Shown piece by piece: positions 31,376 through 41,769 of a DNA stretch of 64,000 nt. The notes below the pieces were generated by a model. It worked only from the letters and a program-made list of their open reading frames with translations, made no database searches and was not told the DNA's origin. Numbering within the stretch: position 1 is the first letter of the stretch; each line of letters begins with the position of its first letter. The stretch is from Armadillidium nasatum (taxonomy: Eukaryota; Arthropoda; Malacostraca; Isopoda; Armadillidiidae): contig SEYY01012559.1 in NCBI GenBank assembly GCA_009176605.1, positions 1 through 64,000 on the forward strand, written 5' to 3'. The position numbers were made by a program, and so were the translations under genes.

Positions 31376-31924
31376 TCTATCTCCAAAAATAAGGAAACAT
31401 TTAACATATAAATATTCTCACTGTAAAACCAGCTGATATTTTCATATTATAACAATAAATTTATAATGTTATCTTTCAGAAATTTTCAATAATTTCAAGA
31501 ATACATAAATCAATTTTATAATTAATTTTCAATGGAACTTTTCTATGACAAACTGAGAGTAGAATTTTTATTCGACCTTTCTTGGATGAAGCCATAAACA
31601 GAGTGACTTGCCTGATTTCAAAACTGCTAGAATGAATTCTGGCATCCTAGCAAGTTGCTATTTTTTAAAATTTTTCCTTAAGATTATTAAGAATATCCCT
31701 TTTTCCCTTGATCTTCTGACACCTTTCCAGATTATTCCTTTTGTTTACTTTTCATATGGTCACCGCCATCTTGCTTTTTATATTTTCACATTCATTTTTG
31801 ATTTTCCTTTTACTTCTTATAGATTTTCATCTTTTTATGTTGTTTATAAGATTTGGGAACAAAATATACCTATATTTGACTGATTTCTTACTTGACTTTA
31901 TCCAATTTTCATGATTTCTTAGTC
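31376..31924. other. AT-rich spacer; no gene seen
   Basis: Nothing recognisable apart from T-rich runs near 31660-31830. Confidence 0.5.
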
Positions 31925-32495
31925 ATCACAGCGAAAGTCATACTCACAATCAGAGATAAGATTTGAAGAATCAAGATGTTTCCAAATCTACCTGTTAAGA
32001 TGTGAAAACTTTAGATAGAATGGAAGCTAAAGAAATGGGACGATAGTTGGAGGGTTAAAAAGTCACCTTTCTTCTGTACAGGCTGAATGAGCATACGTTT
32101 CCAGCACAAAAAGAAGGTTGAAGTAAAAAGACAGAGACAAAATAGTTTACCACAAACACAAATTTTTATAACCACAAGAGGGATACCATCAGGACCATAC
32201 GTTGTCTTGGTGTTAAGCTCTGAAAGAGAAGAAATGACATCTTTAGTAGAAATTACAATTAGACATAAATGAGTTGGAAGGAGTTCAAGGAGGAGGAATA
32301 GCTCCAGAATTGTCTAAGGCTGAATTAGAAGCCAAAGTTTTGAGCAAAGAGTTGAGCTATGATGAAGGTAAAATGGCAGTTGTGCCATTGGAATTTACTA
32401 GAGGAGGGAAAGTGGAAGAAGCAAAGTTAGAGTTCACATTTTTTTTTCCAATGACAGAAAGGGTAAGAAGACGAGGAAGCAGTGTAGGGGGGAGT
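31925..32495 (-). mobile_element. LINE-A fragment, minus strand (linker to RT start)
   Basis: On the - strand it goes from the AATGTGAACTCTAACTTTGC linker block to IWKHLDSSNLISD. It matches LINE-A 1910-2420. It is degenerate and lies less than 100 bp from the end of the gypsy fossil at 32571. Confidence 0.85.
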
Positions 32496-32570
32496 GTTCG
32501 ATGATACCTCAAGGGGAGTGAACAGTATAATTGTATAAGTGACAATATCCATGTTGTTGGGTCAGTGTTA

Positions 32571-33617
32571 TCAATGGGTAATTAAAAGGGATAAGATTGT
32601 GTGGTTGTGGGGCTGTTTGTACTCCTTGTACAACCAACCGTGAGAGGTTGAGGGTTGGGAATGATCACCAAATTTATGTTGGTTTTCGTACATTAAATTA
32701 TTCTCAATATTGTTTCTTGTGGTGGAAGCTACTGGTGGAATAAAATCAGAAGTATCAATTTGCATTAATGGTCGAGGACCTTTCTTTGATGATAATTTCA
32801 GTGAGTGAGGATGTTGTCTTTTCCAGTGAAATTGATAATTTCTCTTAATAGGATTAAAGGAGTCCAAGATTCTTCGGTGACTCAATATGTAGAAATGGAG
32901 GAATTCCTGGTTACCGTGTAGACCGTCCAGTATCAAGGTTGAATCCAAATGGGAGGAATACCCTTTTAAGTTCTTTGTATGGGCAGCTTGATGCCTCTGT
33001 TCTCTTCCTCTTCCCTTGTTAGGAATTCGACTTGCATGACAATTTAAGGCACTGTTGCCAAACAACAGTTGTTTTCCCTCCCAATGATATTGTGGCTTCT
33101 TTAGAGAACAAAACAAGGAGTAGGCTCTAACAGAACTTGTTCTCATTTGCTCTGGGTTGTAATCAACATGACGAAGGAGGTAGTCTCGATAATTTTCGCC
33201 CCAAGCCTTTACTAATCTCCCTTCATTAAAACAATACATATCTTTAATTGCAGGAATAGAAAGGTAAACAGAACAGTATGGATTGACCTGCAACACATAT
33301 CTCATTATCCGGTTCATGAGTCCTGGGATATTATCAATGGTCAAAAATGTACTGGGTCTAAAGATTGTAGTATCCCTCTTGTTCTTGGCACGAATAGGGG
33401 TTCTCTTCCAGGCATATGGGGTGAGTGCCCATATAATTAATATTTGAGTGTTGGGTTTCAATGATCTTTTAATTTGTCCCAGACTCTCTTCCAATATGGC
33501 CCCCGCTTGGTAATCAACATGTACTCTGATACCGTATTCTTGTTGTAAATATTGTCTTCCATCCCAAAACATCCTCACTTCCGAGCTTCCTACCACCAAC
33601 AAGTTAACCTTCGGCAT
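32571..33617 (-). CDS. SGNH/GDSL hydrolase-like ORF of a Ty3/gypsy-type fossil (348 aa)
   Basis: Rossmann-like alternation: strand 1 NLLVVGSSEV (G10-S11-S12, in the place of the GDS nucleophile block), then a strand ending YQAGA (G39, block II-like), then a third strand ILIIWAL (57-65). Next comes YCSVYLSIPAIKDMY (114-128), and finally ILDGLHGN with D231 and H234 (the D-x-x-H block). The usual GxND block III is not seen. The C-terminus after about 250 is low complexity. No signal peptide or membrane segment is visible, so it does not look like an envelope protein. The same layout occurs at 44384-45682. On the - strand the ATG is preceded by TTTGGTATCCTTGCAG, acceptor-like, about 17 nt upstream. 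Hydrolase activity is not shown; only the fold signature is. Confidence 0.65.
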   Translation of the reverse strand: MPKVNLLVVGSSEVRMFWDGRQYLQQEYGIRVHVDYQAGAILEESLGQIKRSLKPNTQILIIWALTPYAWKRTPIRAKNKRDTTIFRPSTFLTIDNIPGLMNRIMRYVLQVNPYCSVYLSIPAIKDMYCFNEGRLVKAWGENYRDYLLRHVDYNPEQMRTSSVRAYSLFCSLKKPQYHWEGKQLLFGNSALNCHASRIPNKGRGREQRHQAAHTKNLKGYSSHLDSTLILDGLHGNQEFLHFYILSHRRILDSFNPIKRNYQFHWKRQHPHSLKLSSKKGPRPLMQIDTSDFIPPVASTTRNNIENNLMYENQHKFGDHSQPSTSHGWLYKEYKQPHNHTILSLLITH

Positions 33618-33948
33618 ATTTTCTTTCAGTTATCTGCAAGGATACCAAACACCAAGATAAGAATGTTATTATATAAGTTTACTTAAATTCCCACAGTCTC
33701 AGTCAAGAACACACAACCGGGGCACACAACACAACCACTCACACACCAACCATTATGACTGAGATCTGACGTCTTAATAACAAATATATATAAAAAAAAA
33801 AATATAAATAATATATAATATAGTTATATGTATAAAAATATCAACGATACTTCGGTTTTGTGAATCTTTTTACTGTCTTTACGAAAGAAAGGAAAGTAAG
33901 TACGGAAAAAAGTTTTTAAAGAAGTTAAACAATGCCAAGGATCATCTT
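33618..33948. other. Noncoding gap inside the gypsy fossil
   Basis: Holds a CA-rich patch (33700-33760) and AT-rich DNA between the acidic region and the SGNH-like ORF; no ORF was recognised. Confidence 0.5.
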
Positions 33949-35205
33949 TCACTCTCTCTTTCGTCTCCACTCAAATTGGGTACTCATTATGTGACTGTGG
34001 TCATCGACCACCCCACGCGATCGGGTATGAGGTCTTCGTACAGACGTATCAATCATAAGATCAACTTCCTCCTCTACCGTGAGATTTCCAATTTCACTAG
34101 GTTTTCTCCTTGTAACCTTCTTCAACACAACCTCACTTTCTATAGAATATGATGGTGGTAAATCTTGAATACTGGGGATAGAAGAAATGCTGGTAAGTTG
34201 ATAATTTTCTTTTAAAAATCTCAATAATGTGCTAGGTGATTGAGTCTCCTCTTACTCCATCAACTCCTCATCAAGATACTCTTCCTCTATTACCTCCATA
34301 CCCTCTCTAATTCCTACTATTGGTTCAAAGCTAAGTCTTTTATCCAATCCTGTATATGATTGTTCATGGACAGAATTGTTCTCAGGTTTTGTAGTCAAAA
34401 GTGACAAATCATCCCATTCCATTTCTGGGGTTTTAGGGGTTTTGGGTGAAAATATTCGATCAAGGATTGGATTATTCGGTACTTCATGGGCGTCCCATTG
34501 AAAATGTGAACTATTAAATCCAGAAAAATCTGCAGACCTGCAAATCTGCAGACCACATTTACAGGTTTCGTCCTCCTGCTCTCTCAATGTGGCACATCTA
34601 CTTTGAAATAAATTTGCTGAATACACACTCGTACAAAGATCGGAAAGGAAAGAAGTAGAAAGAACAGCTAAAGGTGAAGCTGTGCCACCAGAAATGTAGG
34701 CTGGTACAGTGTCACTAACGATTATAGGAGTATTCTTGGAAATTTTGGGGGTTTGATTTTTTTTCTACAATGGGGATATCTAATAAACCCTCCCTATGAC
34801 TTCCTACACATACTTGACTACCATTTCCACTGGAGTTCATTCCCACTTGCTCCCTTAATTTTCTTAAAGTGGACACTATTTGGGTAAGCAATTGATAGGA
34901 ATTATTATCAATACTTTCTATTTCAGCAAATCTTTCAAATTTACTTTCACTGTCCTCCTCTTCATTTTCTTCTAACTCCTGCCAACCCTCCTCCTCATCT
35001 TCATCCTTGTCACTAGAATCAGTGTCTAATTCCTCTATATCTATTACCTGATCTTCACATTCACTTCCCTCTTCATCATGAAAAACTTTCTCAATAAAAA
35101 AAGGATTTTTTCTGAGGTAAGGGGGTATATCTATCCACTTTCTTAGATATGAATGATGGGCCCTTTCTTCTCGGGCATTTGGATTTGCTACTCATTTAAT
35201 ACTCT

Positions 35206-35892
35206 GGGGTAAAATGGGTCACTCACTTTTTGAAATAATAATACAGTTTTAGTAATGATTTTTATTTTATTCTTCCACTTACAGATGCCACGTCACTATG
35301 AAAAGAAAGAGGGGACAAGAAGAATTATGTATAGGCATGATAATATTGCCAGAGCCATGATTGATGTTCAAGATGTAGATCCTTGTAGATGTAGATGTTC
35401 AAGATGTAGATGTAGATTAATGTAGATCCTGGAAAAAGTGTGTCCTTGAAAGACCTGCAAGATGCCTCTACATCAGGTACCAACCAGAGAGATACACCTC
35501 AAGAGGAGATTCAAGATCTGCCTGAACTTCCTGACTTAGAAGAAAGTTTTGATGAAACATCATCAGAATTTAATATTGGTGACTGTTTTAGTAAAATTCC
35601 AGCAAGGAAAACTTAAACCATACTTCTATCTTGGAAAAGTACTAAGCCAAATTGAAGATAAAGTAAAAGTAAAGTTTCTGCGAAAAGCTGAAAGAGGGAA
35701 GCATAATGAAAATGAGATAGCTTTTAAAGACCCAGAGAATGTAGATATATATATGACATTGAGAAAGGTCAGATAATGAAGAAAATGATAATAAAAGACA
35801 TTAGAAGAGGATTTATATTTTTTTAGAAATGCCTGCAAAGGACTAACAGTAAGATAGAAAAGGACATTCATGAGTGACCCATTTTACCCCAA
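35206..35892 (+). mobile_element. Internally deleted pogo/Tigger-like transposon, about 0.69 kb
   Basis: Ends carry inverted TGGGGTAAAATGGGTCACTCA at about 35208-35228 and its complement at 35871-35891, and TA lies just outside each. An acceptor-like CCACTTACAG precedes ATGCCACGTCACTATG at about 35284. The reading is MPRHYEKKEGTRRIMYRHD, which resembles the start of pogo-group transposases. A later ORF (35549-35776: GKLKPYFYLGKVLSQIED, KVKFLRKAERG) resembles the small C-terminal domain of such proteins. The catalytic middle is missing. A (GATGTA)-rich patch near 35370-35420 lies between. A similar GTGACCCATTTTxCCC motif also occurs at 36077. Confidence 0.65.
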
Positions 35893-36583
35893 TACCATTT
35901 TTCAAAATAGGCATTTTTTATAAATTTTTTAAAAATAGTCAAAGTAGGTTATAGTTTATTTTTTTACATTTTTTATGTTTATAAAAGATTGAATTAAATT
36001 CGTGAATGGTTATTAAAACATTTCTATAGCACATTATTTATTTACACCTACTTTTATATGAAAATTTTGAAAAAAGTGACCCATTTTCCCCTGTTTTAAG
36101 GTATATATATAGTCATTTAATATGTTGACAAAAAAAAAAATTTTTTTTTGATGGGTAGGAAAAAAAATTATAGGCAACCCATTAACATGAAAGCACTGAC
36201 AACCTTTATAGGACTACATCATTCTGCTGTATTAAAAGATCTCGTGATGTCACAGTGAAAAAATATAATTTTCATTAGTTTTAAAGTTTTTTTTAAATTA
36301 TTTTATTTATTTTTTTTTTTTCTTATAAAATGGCTTGGCATTCTTTGATTAACCAAAAAAACAAACGAACATATTATTGGATCAACAGATCAACCTATGA
36401 CTAAGCCTAACAGCAGTTTTTTGTAGTGGGTGATGGTTCATCGATTATAGCATGTGTAATGGGGTTTAGTTTTACTTTTATCTATGCATGACTATGCATG
36501 AATGAACTGATAACTAGGATGGAATAGACCTAGTCTTTCGTGCATGTATTAGTATTGTTATTGTTATTATTTGATTGGACTGA

Positions 36584-36634
36584 GACAGTCTCGATAGGCC
36601 CTTGTGGCTTCTAACTGTCTCTATTTTCCTATGT
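36584..36634. repeat. Dispersed 51-bp repeat, copy 1
   Basis: Starts GACAGTCTCGATAGGCCC and ends CTATTTTCCTATGT. It is base-for-base identical to 63629-63679, on the same strand. Confidence 0.95.
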
Positions 36635-36821
36635 TCCTTTTCATAGTTACGCTGAGAAGGAAAAAAAAAAATGGGCCCCCTACACTAAAGTATTACCAAA
36701 AAAAATTTAACACAATGATCCTACAACCTTTTCATAATAGAAACTAGTAGGCTATGTTGTTAGTTTCAAATCCGTAAGTATAGTTCCAGTCGAACTTGCA
36801 AAAGGCAAGTAAATTATTGGT

Positions 36822-37326
36822 AATAATTCGATATAGCATGAACCTCTCCTATTTTCACTATATTTAAAATATGAAATCAAAATATGTTTAAATGTATTCT
36901 ACACATATTTTTGTTTAACGGATGAGTAATATAAATGCATAAAAAGAAAAAGAAAAAACCAAAAAAATTAAAAATAAAAAAAAGTATTTATGCTGCAAAA
37001 ACGAAATGACCTGTCTTTAAAAACTGTCCTTTAAACATTTTTAGCAACCAGCATCTCCGTTTTCTATGTATATAAAAGAGAACATCTCCGTTACATTTTT
37101 TTATTCTACACAAAACTTTGGGTTTGTAAAGAAAATTCAATACGTTTTCTTCACTTTCACAAAACTAAAAACGAATTAAGTGTATTTTCACATTTATTTC
37201 ATTCATCGGTGATAATTTGATATAACACGAACCTCTCCTATTTTCCCTATATTAAAAATATGAACTCAAAATATGTTTACATGCATTCTACACATACTTT
37301 TCTTTCTCGGTCGAGTAATATAAATA
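36822..37326. repeat. Direct repeat, about 115-bp arms 389 bp apart
   Basis: Arms 36822-36938 and 37211-37326 share CGAACCTCTCCTATTTTC-like and CAAAATATGTTTA blocks and end GAGTAATATAAAT. They are roughly 85% alike by eye. Confidence 0.8.
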
Positions 37327-39589
37327 AATTAAAGAGAAACTATTAGAAAATTAGAAAAAACATATTTTTACTACGAATGGTGAAGCAACTGTTCTTCGAC
37401 TGGCCTTTGTTTGTACAAAAATAGGAAAATCAATTGAATAACAGGTTGCCATATTTGTCCTTCGAATGTTCCGTAATTTTTTCCTGCAATGTACTGTAAT
37501 ACAGTCTTCGATACTTGGAAATTAAAAAGAATTTTTTTTGGCACTCCGATTGAGGGAAAGGGATAGAATGAGGGATATAGAGAGTATATGAAATCCCCCC
37601 TTTTTCGCTCTAATTTCTTAATTCCTCCAATTTTTATTCGGAGGTATGCAAATTCTTTTCACTTCCATCTTTATGCTCTTGTTCTTAGCAGCAAATGCGA
37701 CTTTTTTGCAATGAATCAAGAGTTAAAGACGCCAAATAAATGTCGCTTTATCAAAAATTAAAATATATATATTTACAGGATCATGATTATTTGATATATT
37801 TTATGTAATGTTAAAACCTTCCCTTCCCCCTCTGTTTTGACAAAGGGACGATTACAAAGTCTATGTTAATGAATAAATCCTTGCAACCACCTTTTAGAGG
37901 AGAAGGAAGTAAAAGATTTTAGTGGGAAACAAAGGAAAGTTGTTTTTATGTTTCACAATTGCCTAATAAATAGATAAATATTTATTCGGCTGACTCTACT
38001 CGAATGTAGATAAGGACAATGCTTGTTATTATCAAACTAGATTAATTGTGTGTATGATACAACAAAACAAAGCTATACTTGCATATAATGTCTGTTACTC
38101 CAATAAAAAGTTATATACTTACGAATATGTGAAGAAACAGAAAGCATGCACAATACACTTAAAAGAAAAAATACACTTGCACAAAAAAGTACACTATCAA
38201 AAAAACAGGTCGAGAAGCTATGGCCTCTAAACCTTGTTATAAGAGCACAGAAAATGTAACTCTGAAAGAGCCAGATATGTGACTGCATTAAAAGAGCCCA
38301 AAATTGAGACTGCCTCACCCAAGCTTTGGGTATGGCATATAGTTACAAAGTAGCAAAACAAAATTCCTTTTCTATAGTCATATAGGTTGCGCTAGGATTA
38401 CAGTGAACTTTTCGTTAACAATTTCAATTGCCGAAAAAAAAAGGCTACCCTCCTCTCCCCATCAACTGAATTGAGGGAGTTAAGGGGGCTGTAATAAATC
38501 TGCAATAATAAAAATAATAATCATGTGGTCGAGATTAAAAATCTGCGACATTAAACTCCCCGCCAAGAGAATGAGAGAGAGAGAAAAAAATATATATTTG
38601 AAGACTATGTTCATAGTATTTCAATAAAAGGAAAAAAATATGAAGGTCCTCTTTTTTCCAGGAGATATGGATGATGAGAAAAAAAAAATATTTTACACAA
38701 TGTTAAACCCCTGAGCCCTCAACCTCAACGAAATTCAATTACTCTTGAAGGACGTTCTACAATGGTAAATACTGAAAAACAAATGGGGAACTGGATGCTC
38801 CTTCATTCCTTTGTTAATCCAACCCTTACAAATGTACAATAATAAACAACCAAAAACGTCAGTACTCAGATGAAGTTCAATTCCAGATGAGCAAAAATAA
38901 TACATTGCCTGCACAATCACCTTAGTAAGAGATAAAAGTGAAAAAATCTATCTGTCGACCACCACCCCAGCAACTAAGGCTTTTATCCACCTCGGTGAGG
39001 GGCAGTCGAGTCCCCCGTCCCACCTGATCATAAAGTAAATTGACGCAATGGGACGGATGAAGAAAATAAATACCCTTCTGAGACCGTGGATCCTGGGATC
39101 GCCATAGACACACGGACTCTACGAATCCCCATGAATGTGGGATGACTGAGCAAGACAAAAGAGGGTTTCGCCTCATTTTTGGTTCCAGGAAAGGACCCCA
39201 TTCGAAATAATCTGTCGCAACTGTTCACCGACAGAGAAGGTTAGCAACAAGAAAGATTGCAGGATAATTCAGTTCCTGAAGAAGAATATATTGAAAAAAA
39301 AATTTTGTGAACGTCCCTCAATCGCCCTGAACTCCGAATAAGGTTGAAATTCACAGTAAGCTTAAGAAACAATTAGGTTAGTACCTAGTTAAGGAAAAAA
39401 AAATGTCATCCAATTCTCTTAGAGTAAAAGAAAACCAAGATAAAAGTTCTACAGTTGTGTCTATGGAGCACAAGATAAAAGACATTAATGCGCAGTGTAT
39501 GTAATGTCTAACTGTAGAACAATTTAAATGTTGTTAAAAGGAAGGAAAATGTTTAGACTATTCTTCGTCTGATAGAATAGCCTTTTTTA

Positions 39590-41760
39590 TTAGCTTAACA
39601 TGTAGTTCTCCCCGGTTGGGAGTCTAATGTCGAGGTATGTTCCTCAGAAGAGGACTGGTTATTTAAATAAAAAATATTAGAATGTATTTCTAAAGGATGC
39701 TGATGCATTACAGCCAGACTGATCTCCCTATTTATTATAGTTGGCGATGTCAGTATTTCCTGAGAAACCATAAATTTCTCTTCCAACTGGAGGGAAGAGG
39801 GGTAGTGTGTCTCATCAAAGGATGAGAAAGTTGACTGAGACCTTGAGCGGTCCAGAGTTTTAGGAGAAATCACTAATTCTTCTTCCAACTGAAGGGAAGA
39901 GGGATGGTGTTTCTCATTAAAAGATGAGAGGGTTGACTGAGACCTAGGACGGCCCAGTCTTTTAGGAGAAATCACAAGGTCCTCTGCCAACTGAATGGAA
40001 GAGGGGTGGTGTTTCTCACCAAGAAATTGTGCTTCAGCCTGAAACATTGAAGCAACTGTAACTTGTGATTTGGATTCAATGGATGTAAAGGGGAGTTCTC
40101 CCCAGATAAGCTTTCCAACGTTGGTATCTATAAGACTGATACCTCGGAAAGTCTCATATGATTTAAAAAATTTGTTCAAATAATCAGACCTAATTAATAA
40201 ACCTAAGTCCGATACCTTATCCCCAATGGGATAAGGGTTAGCTAGAGGAACGCAGTTTCCTCAGTATTTTTGTTGCCTTGGCCAATCCTGGGATACATAT
40301 GTCCATAGGAAGGTGATCAACAACGATAGCAGAGACGGAAATGGGTTCATCATTTGTTTTAATTTTTAAAGTTACAACATCATGTGACATAGCCATGCCC
40401 TTTTGATTGATGCCATTAATTGTCAAATCGATTTTGGAGTGCGGAACACACTGCAAGGCTTTCACTACCGAACGAGACACAAGACTTCTTTGAGATCCTT
40501 GGTCGTAAAGTGTCCTTACAGGTATAGTCTTTCCTCCTTTGTATACCGATAGATCTGCTATTGGTAAAGCAACTCCCTTATTTGTTGAAAGGTGAGCTTG
40601 TTAAATTATTTGCAGTCTCCTGAAGAGGAGATGCAGGTCGTGTCTGTTGGGAAACGTTTGTCATTTGATTCCCCTTTTGACTACAAAACACAACATGGTG
40701 GTCAGTTGCCTGACACTTAATACAAGGCCTCATGTTTTTACAGTTGGCGGTTGTGTGGGTTTGAGCCAGACACTTTTCACACCAACCTTGGATCCTGACA
40801 ACCTGTTGCCTTAATTCTGGTGTAGGAAGCAATGTACATTCTGAAGGGTAATGCGGTCCCTTACAAAATCTGCAAGTTATAACTTTACTTCCAGTATTCT
40901 GACTAGATGAGTCAGAACTTTGAACAGTTTGTTGTGAAGATTGAGATTTTGTTCCCGTAGTAGTTAAAATAGTTGAAGTTATGGGTTCAGTTCCCATCGA
41001 CCTCTGTTTATTGAATGATGATTGTTGTACTGTGTTGCTCCTTTTATTGGATTCCTTAGATTCTAAATGGGGTTGCTTAGAAGCTTCCAAGAAGGAAAGA
41101 GCTTGGTCCACCATCTCTAGGAGAAACTCCAGAGTCCAATTTTCCTTGTTCTTACTCCATGGTATTTTATCCTTTATTTCCTGAGGAATTTTCTGGGCTA
41201 GGAGAGAACCGAAAATAATAGAGCAACTGTTGCAATCACCAATTATCCCTTTTGTCTTAAGGGATTCAACACAGCAGTAAACATCTGCTTTAAATTTGTA
41301 CAACTCGTCATAGTTGTACTTTGGAGGGTGAAGTTCATTTAATTTCAAAATGAGTGTTTCGATCACTTTGGCTTTATTACCAAAGTCCTTTTTGAGGAGA
41401 TTTAAAACAATCTCATAGTTATCCCCAACCAATGAGTAGCCAGAAACGAGGTTATGAGCATTACCTTTTAAAAAATCAAAAAGGACCTCTAGTTTAGTAA
41501 CATTTTCATAGCCTCGACCTTCAACAATAGATTCAAACACCGAGAAAATGATCAAATTGGAGGATCTCACCTGAGAATACTGGCAATTTCTTCTGAGTTG
41601 GTTGGTATAACTCGGGTTTGTTATGTTTCCCAGAACAACAAGAACTCCTCTTCAGCGAACAAGGGGTTGAAGAATCCTCGCTCGATTTTTTATTGGAGTT
41701 CAGACATTCTGTTGCTAGGTTTATCTGATTTCGAATAGTCCTTTGAATTTTATAACATTC
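39590..41760 (-). mobile_element. BEL/Pao LTR retrotransposon fossil (gag, zinc knuckles, protease)
   Basis: Reading down from 41760: a gag domain of the BEL/Pao type (LPVFSGEILQFDHF near 41595, FLKGNAHNLVSGYSL near 41455, LKKDFGNKAKV). Three Cys/His knuckles follow (CRFCKGPHYPSEC, CEKCLAQTHTTANC, CIKCQATDHHVVFC; about 40870-40670). A protease with TLYDQGSQRSLVSRSV lies near 40510, and LIDTNVGKLIWGEL near 40120. The RT, RNase H and integrase are missing. It is broken with about three breaks and lies head-to-head with the gypsy fossil that starts at 41770. Old, but the gag block is still open for 330 codons. Confidence 0.85.
39750..40017 (-). repeat. 102-bp (34-codon) tandem repeat inside the BEL/Pao fossil
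   Basis: Two full units (40017-39916 and 39915-39814) and a partial third encode EKHHPSSxQLxE followed by LVISPK and RSQST-SSF. The unit length is a multiple of three, so the repeat expanded while the frame mattered. Confidence 0.85.
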
Positions 41761-41769
41761 GGCATCGTA

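Larger units (their letters stand above)
32571..35185 (-). mobile_element. Ty3/gypsy-type fossil, 3' part (integrase tail, acidic ORF, SGNH-like ORF)
   Basis: Reading down from 35185, the fragment opens with the last residues of an integrase-side reading (SYLRKWIDIPPYLRKNP). This corresponds to HLRKWVSVPSYLLRNQ of the + strand fossil. A long acidic, Glu/Asp/Ser-rich region follows to about 33950, then noncoding sequence, then the SGNH-like ORF (33617-32571). Integrase core, RT, protease and gag are absent. The fossil is broken, with about two or three breaks in the acidic region, while the last ORF is open. It differs greatly from the + strand fossil, so the two are old relatives rather than recent duplicates. 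Confidence 0.75.
35893..39589. other. 3.7 kb without a recognised gene
   Basis: Mostly AT-rich. It contains a 51-bp dispersed repeat (36584-36634) and a 115-bp direct repeat (36822 and 37211). A segment of more balanced composition at about 38940-39260 gives short ORFs on the - strand with no recognised domain. That last patch could be transcribed or belong to an element, but nothing shows it. Confidence 0.5.

Noticed and set aside
38922-39228. Two overlapping minus-strand ORFs in a less AT-rich patch
   Set aside because: No domain, no splice support and conflicting frames; left as unassigned sequence.
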